NCBI RefSeq assembly: GCF_040712315.1
Contig: NC_134015.1
Location: 13,350,945 to 13,414,944 of the forward strand
DNA length: 64,000 nt
Direction of reading: 5' to 3'
Source: Castanea sativa
Taxonomy: Eukaryota; Streptophyta; Magnoliopsida; Fagales; Fagaceae
Shown here piece by piece: positions 58,925 to 64,000 of the stretch (position 1 is the first letter of the stretch; each line of letters begins with the position of its first letter). The notes under the pieces are model-generated. The model made no database searches. It was not told where the DNA came from and saw nothing but the letters and a program-made list of their open reading frames with translations. A program made the position numbers and the translations under genes.

Positions 58925-61140
58925 TTCAATAAATAAACAAAAGAAAAGGTGAATGAATGTTATTAGTTTAGAAAAAATTTTGAGAAAAATTTTATAGGGA
59001 AAAAAAAAAAGCAAAGAATTTTTTTTTTATAGTTTTTTATATTTTCCATAAAAATGATACCAAGACTTTTTTAAAAATAATCCATTAACAAATACTCTAA
59101 ACATAACCGTTAACAACTAGACATTGCAAAAGGGTCAAAATTTGCTAACTCGGCCCAAACTTGATTTCTAACCCGACTTGAATCCAATTTTTTTTTTTTT
59201 TTTTTTAGAAATGGGTAACCCATGACCCAACTCATTTTTTTTTGTAAGTTAGCCCAACCCAACCCGAATAACTTGTGACCCGGCATTTTTTTGAAAATAT
59301 TTTTTTTTTGTAAAAAATAAAATAAAATAAAGACATGGTTGGTTTTACATATAAAATAATTAAAAAAAAAAAAACAAAGGCATAGTTGGTTTACTTGTTT
59401 GTTATGTGATTTACACTGCACAACCCAAATTCAATTGGCAAAACAATGCACACAATTTTTTTTTCTTCAAAAAACATCAATTTTTATTTTGGATGACACC
59501 ATTAAAAAAAACATGCATTTATATTTAACGTCATTCAAATACAATGGTCTCAAGAAAACAATTGAGATTTTTATCTAGTTACATGCAAACAAATTGATAT
59601 TGCATGCAATAAGTAAATATTAAGGCACTCTTCTTGCTTAAATAACACGATAAAGATTTGTAAATATCAAATGACAAAGTATATGCCAAGATAATTTGAT
59701 TGTAGTGAACTTAAAAATATATATTTGAAATTATAGACATGTATGTATGAGAAGTATTCATAAGTGTGTAAAGAGTAAAGCCGAAGTATACCAATGAAAT
59801 TTGTATAAAATATGGATGTTTTAGGCCTATATTTTAATAGCCCATAGCCAAAATAAAAGATGATAATTTCTGGAGTGTATATTGCTTAGTAATAACATGA
59901 TATTTATAAAATAGATCATGTATAAATAAGTATACAATCAAACTTTGATGTATTCCCAAACTAAAATAGAGTGTCAACAACAATGCATTTTAAATCAAAC
60001 ACAACCATTAGATTATTTTTCAAGATTTTAGACAATGAAATTAGTTTTCAAGATTTTAATTTTTTTATATGTTTTTATTTTTTGTCAAATAATCTATCCA
60101 ATTGCAATTGGGCATTTGCAATTTTGTTCTATATTTTGGAATGTTAATATTATGTGGTAGTAAAACTTGTGTATTTGTTTTTGATTATATATATTTTCAA
60201 ATAGCATACTAAAACTCCTTTGTGATTGTGCTATTTATTTTGTTTAGCAATTTTGAGAATTGTATAGTTTTATAATTATTGAATATTTATCAATTTGTTG
60301 AGCTGAGCTCTTTTTTGTTACGGGGTTTGAATTCAAAGTAAGAAATTTAATTCTAAGTAAAAAGCTACACCTTTCTCAAAAAGAAAAAAAAGAAAAAAAG
60401 CAAATTGCTACACAACTTACCAAGTGGCAAATACATATTTTTTTCTTTTAATTTCATGTGGAAAATACAGATCGACTCGATCCAAACCGACTGCAACTCA
60501 ATCGATCCATACTCATTTCTAACCCTATTAAAATGATCAATTTCTCACCCTACCCAATCTGGCTGTTGACCATGTCTATTAATAAGAAGACCCATAAACA
60601 AATACTAAGTTGAATGAAAAGAGAAAAAGAAAAAACACAAATCCACATGCACAGTGAAAGTCACAAGGCCAAGCTGTCACTATTACGTAATGGATTTTAA
60701 TTATTTTTTCTCAGGGTACATTGCTTTGTTATTTAAGTCTAATAAACAAAAAATTATTTCAATTTTTTTAATAATTGGAGAGGGGATGTGTTACGATTAA
60801 AAAAAAGAAGAAGAATAAGAATAAACATGATATCAGGAATGGTTTTTCATTAGTAAGCGTAAGATTGGGTTCAGATGTCTTTTCCTTTTTTTCTTCTCTT
60901 CTAAAAAAAAAAAAAAAGAAGTCTTTTCTAGTGATCACGAAGGACAGAGAAAATAAAAAGAATGAAGTATAGTACAAACAAAATAAAAACATTCCCAATC
61001 TTTAAAAAATAATAATAAATAAATAAATAAAACGTACCGTTCCCTTTTTTTGTACTATGTTAAGTGGAGAAATTCATTTTTTCTTGTCTGTGGGTTGAAA
61101 TAATAGATTAGTGTGAATTGTGGACCACAATGAGCAGAAG
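58925..61140. other. Intergenic, no gene recognised
   Basis: AT-rich. 59140-59290 carries degenerate AACCCAACCC-type text, and about 60470-60580 has ATCGACTCGATCC text, both possibly transposon remnants. Confidence 0.4.
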
Positions 61141-62632
61141 TTTGGCATGATCTAGAAATGGAGCTTTCTCTTTTCCATATTCTCAGCACATATATATATA
61201 CACACATACACACACACTTGACAGTTATACCAAGTTTGTGTCCATGATAGAATTAATGAAAGCAAAAGAGCTCCACCTACACACACTGTTGTTTATAAAA
61301 TGTACTAATTAGCTAGTTTCTGGGAGTATAAGCTGAGGTAAGGATTTTGGGTCTTTGGTTTCTTCTTAATTATGATCTTGTCTAGTCTCGGATTCTTTTT
61401 CCTCTAGAGTTTTGTTTGGTTCTGCTGGGCTCTAGTGTTTTGTAATAATGTTGCTTTGTTTTTCGTTTTTGGGTGTCTATGAAAACTATAAAGTATGACA
61501 CTTAGGGTTTTTATTTTTTATTTTTTGGGGGAAAATTTGCTTAGAATTTTTTTTGTGAAGGGCTTGTGGATTTGGAATTTACAAGTGTGTGACATGCATT
61601 GAGAAAATAAACTGAAATTTAAGTTCATTCATATAGCAGAGATTATCAATCATAACACAGTGACGATTCACAAAAAATGGGCTATTTACTTACAAGCATA
61701 TTTGAATCATACAATACACCAAAGCATAAAGAATTGCAAGATTGAAAGTCCTTTATGTTCAGACCCAAGTATGGTTATCTTACAAAACCCAACAATGTTT
61801 GATAAATAATTTATTTAGGAAAAACAGATTAACATTGTCGATACCGTATTTTGTTCGGTCTCGATTCACGCGTCAAAACAAAGACCAGAAAATCAAAAAA
61901 ATTGAAAAAGGTGCATAATCATGGATTTCAAAGCCTAAAAGAGTAAAAATAAGTACAAAATGTTTGAACGGTGAATCAAAAAGTCACATTGATTGAAAAA
62001 TCTATTTTACAGCAATTAAGACCAAAACCCTAACTAGGCATGGTCAAAAGGTTGACTTTTTGATCCGATCGTTAGATCGTGTTGAATTTTAGACTGTCTC
62101 GTAGGACATATTTTTTCCCTTCAAAACGATAACTATGGGCCAAAATCGGAGTTAAAACGGATGAGATATCACCAAAATATTGAAAACCCTAAAAAAATCT
62201 TCACTTTTTTTAAAAAAAAACTAGCAGTTTTTTACTCGACTTCGCATAATAAATTGTACCGGTTGGGCAAGAAATGGAATGAGCGGGCTAGACCATCTTG
62301 AAGAATAATGTCTTAGCTAATTTTCATCAAAAGAGCTCAACGATATCTACTTTAGATTGAAAGATATGAATTTTTCAAGAAAAAATGTCTAGAATTTTTC
62401 AAGAAAAAATGTCTAGAATTTTCAGCTTTGCATTACCTTCCTTCTGAGCGCGATATCTTGATGACCATAGCTCCAAATTGAGCAAGGCTAGGACTGTTAG
62501 AACTTTTTAAAAAGTTTTTTTTTTGTTCTTTTTAAAAATTTTCAAAACAAAAATCTTTTCTTTATGCTTTTTTTTAAAAGGAAAGTTTTCAAATAAGAAA
62601 AATCTGTTTTTTAAAGGGGGAAACCCAAAACT

Positions 62633-62668
<36 letters not shown>

Positions 62669-63400
62669 CAAAACTTTTTTCTTTAGAATGTAATTTTTAA
62701 AATATACAAAACTCTTTTTAAAAAAATTCTATTTTTATAAAACTTTTTTCATAAGAAAAAAACTGTTTTGTGAATCTGTTTTTATAAAAACTGTTTTCAA
62801 AACTATTTTCTTAATAAAAAAACTGTTTTAAAAAATTAAAAAAATCTGCTTTTCTAAAAAACTGTTTTCAGAATAAAAATCTGTTTTCTAAAAACTATTT
62901 CCAAGATAAAAATCTGTTTTCAAAAATAAAAAAGAAATCGTTTTTAAAAGGGGAAACCTGAAACCTTTAAAAAAATAAGGCGAAAATGCACTTTTGAGCT
63001 GATTCTCGAATTGGTCCATGAATTAATTTCAGACTCCTAGGTCAGTCCTTGATTTCAAAAAATCATTTTTATTTTGGTTCCTGCCGTTAACCCAATAACA
63101 AGAAAAATCTGAGGTGACAAACAGAGTGCATAGGTGACATGTTAGATGTTGATATGGCAAATAAAATATTATTTAAAAAAATTATTTTGCTTTTAAAAAT
63201 GACAAGTCAGAATTTTAATTAATAAAAAATAAAAATAATTTTTTAAAAATTTTAAACTGAAAAAATTCAAAAAAAAAAACTTTTTCAATTTTAAAGATTG
63301 AGAAAACAATTTATAGCAACTATTTTAATTTTTCTTGAACGTTCTTAAGAAACAAACCTTTAATTAACTCCCTTTCTCATTCTAGGTTAGTGTGTTTGTG
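61141..63400. other. AT-rich region with microsatellites, no gene recognised
   Basis: TA run 61190-61200 next to a CA run 61200-61217; AT run 62636-62664. 62480-62960 is a degenerate repeat of AAAACTGTTTTCAAAA-like text. The text around 61320-61345 (AGCTGAG|GTAAGG) could be an untranslated exon with a donor, but no coding exon follows. 62990-63180 resembles one end of a long-TIR element. Confidence 0.4.
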
Positions 63401-63536
63401 TTTGTGTTTGTATCTATTTCATTTTCTTCTTTCTTTTAAGATAAACCAAAACAAAAATAACTTAAAAAACAAATCTTCTTGGCAAGTGTTTGTGTTTTTA
63501 TCTTTCTTTTTCTTCTTTCTTTGTTTAAGCTTCTGA

Positions 63537-63540
<4 letters not shown>

Positions 63541-63567
<27 letters not shown>
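63541..63567. repeat. TC microsatellite
   Basis: Uninterrupted TC run, followed by a shorter one at about 63584-63593. Confidence 0.9.
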
Positions 63568-63570
<3 letters not shown>

Positions 63571-63644
63571 TCTCTGACTTTTTCTCTCTCTCTAAACCCA
63601 ACTCTCTAATATTTGGGTTTTTCTAGTTTTCAGTGAGGGTGGGT

Positions 63645-63850
63645 GGTCTGTAATGGAGGTGGAGATCGGTGGTCAAGGTGGAGATTAGTGTGGCCATGGT
63701 TCTTTGATTGTGGGTCTCAAATTTGTGTTTGCAGGTTTGGTTGGAGGTGGGGTTTTTCTGGATTTCCGTGGCGGTGGGTGGTCGGTAGTGGAGGTGGAGA
63801 TTGGTGTGGCCGTGGAGATCAGTGTGGTTGTGGGTCTTGGTTTCGTGTTT
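63645..63850. repeat. Diverged G-rich duplication
   Basis: GTGGAGGTGGAGATCGGTGG... near 63651 recurs as GTGGAGGTGGAGATTGGTGT... near 63790, about 138 bp apart, with GTGTGGCC(A/G)TGG in both. Probably non-coding; the window ends soon after. Confidence 0.6.
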
Positions 63851-64000
63851 ACAAATTTGGGTCTCGGTGAGTTTGGTTTCGTGTTTGTGTTTGTGTTTGT
63901 GTTTTTTTTTTTTTTTTTTGTGTGGATTTGTATGTTTATTTCTTGGATTTCTTGGGTTTGATTTACTAGAGGTTTATGCGTTTGATTTCTTGAATTTCTT

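Noticed and set aside
61320..61345. A first untranslated exon with a GTAAGG donor
   Set aside because: Plausible leader text, but no coding exon follows within the window.
63643..63961. Glycine/valine-rich open frames at the window end
   Set aside because: Produced by a duplicated G/T-rich repeat and a T run; no start context, domain or splice structure.

Overview
This is a plant nuclear window, almost certainly from a eudicot. Genes have short exons and AT-rich introns, and the encoded families (a kinesin-14, a membrane-anchored methyltransferase, a SEC-C motif protein, defensin-like peptides) are typical of plants. Roughly half of the window is transposable elements. The species cannot be proved from the sequence; a woody eudicot is only an impression.

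Layout. 1-1473: last four coding exons of a kinesin-14 gene, with one GC-AG intron. 2396-12590: a complete but decayed Ty3/gypsy element of the Tat lineage, coding on the minus strand, with target duplication CTTAT. 12600-16150: AT-rich DNA with a cluster of small MITEs. 16183-18589: two-exon methyltransferase-like gene. 19765-20662: Harbinger-like non-autonomous element (target duplication TTA). 20777-25223: Mutator-like element with 144-bp palindrome-rich terminal inverted repeats and a broken transposase gene. 25640-31021: five-exon SEC-C motif gene, with a 5'-truncated LINE in its third intron. 33377-34126: solo LTR (target duplication GAGGG). 35523-36748 and 39400-40183: two defensin-like genes, followed by a decayed third copy near 41.2 kb. 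41.7-43.8 kb: LINE debris. 44286-53957: a second, much younger Tat element (target duplication CAATA, LTRs with 8 differences in 552 bp), flanked by the two arms of a local duplication. 55-64 kb: MITEs, a long-TIR element, low-complexity DNA and microsatellites; no gene recognised.

The most interesting content is in the two Tat elements. Each carries, between pol and the 3' LTR and on the opposite strand, an extra gene with its own TATA-like box. The two genes are distant relatives: similar N-terminal domain, first intron in phase 1, last intron in phase 0, and a C-terminal coiled-coil exon. In both elements a hairpin-forming tandem repeat separates this antisense gene from the end of pol. 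In the younger element the two central exons of the antisense gene lie inverted relative to the outer exons, and all splice phases agree once the inversion is recognised. This is a ~0.7-kb intragenic inversion inside a recently inserted retrotransposon.

The host genes show no functional linkage. Kinesin, methyltransferase, SEC-C protein and defensin-like peptides look like independent single genes, and only the defensin-like copies form a local family.
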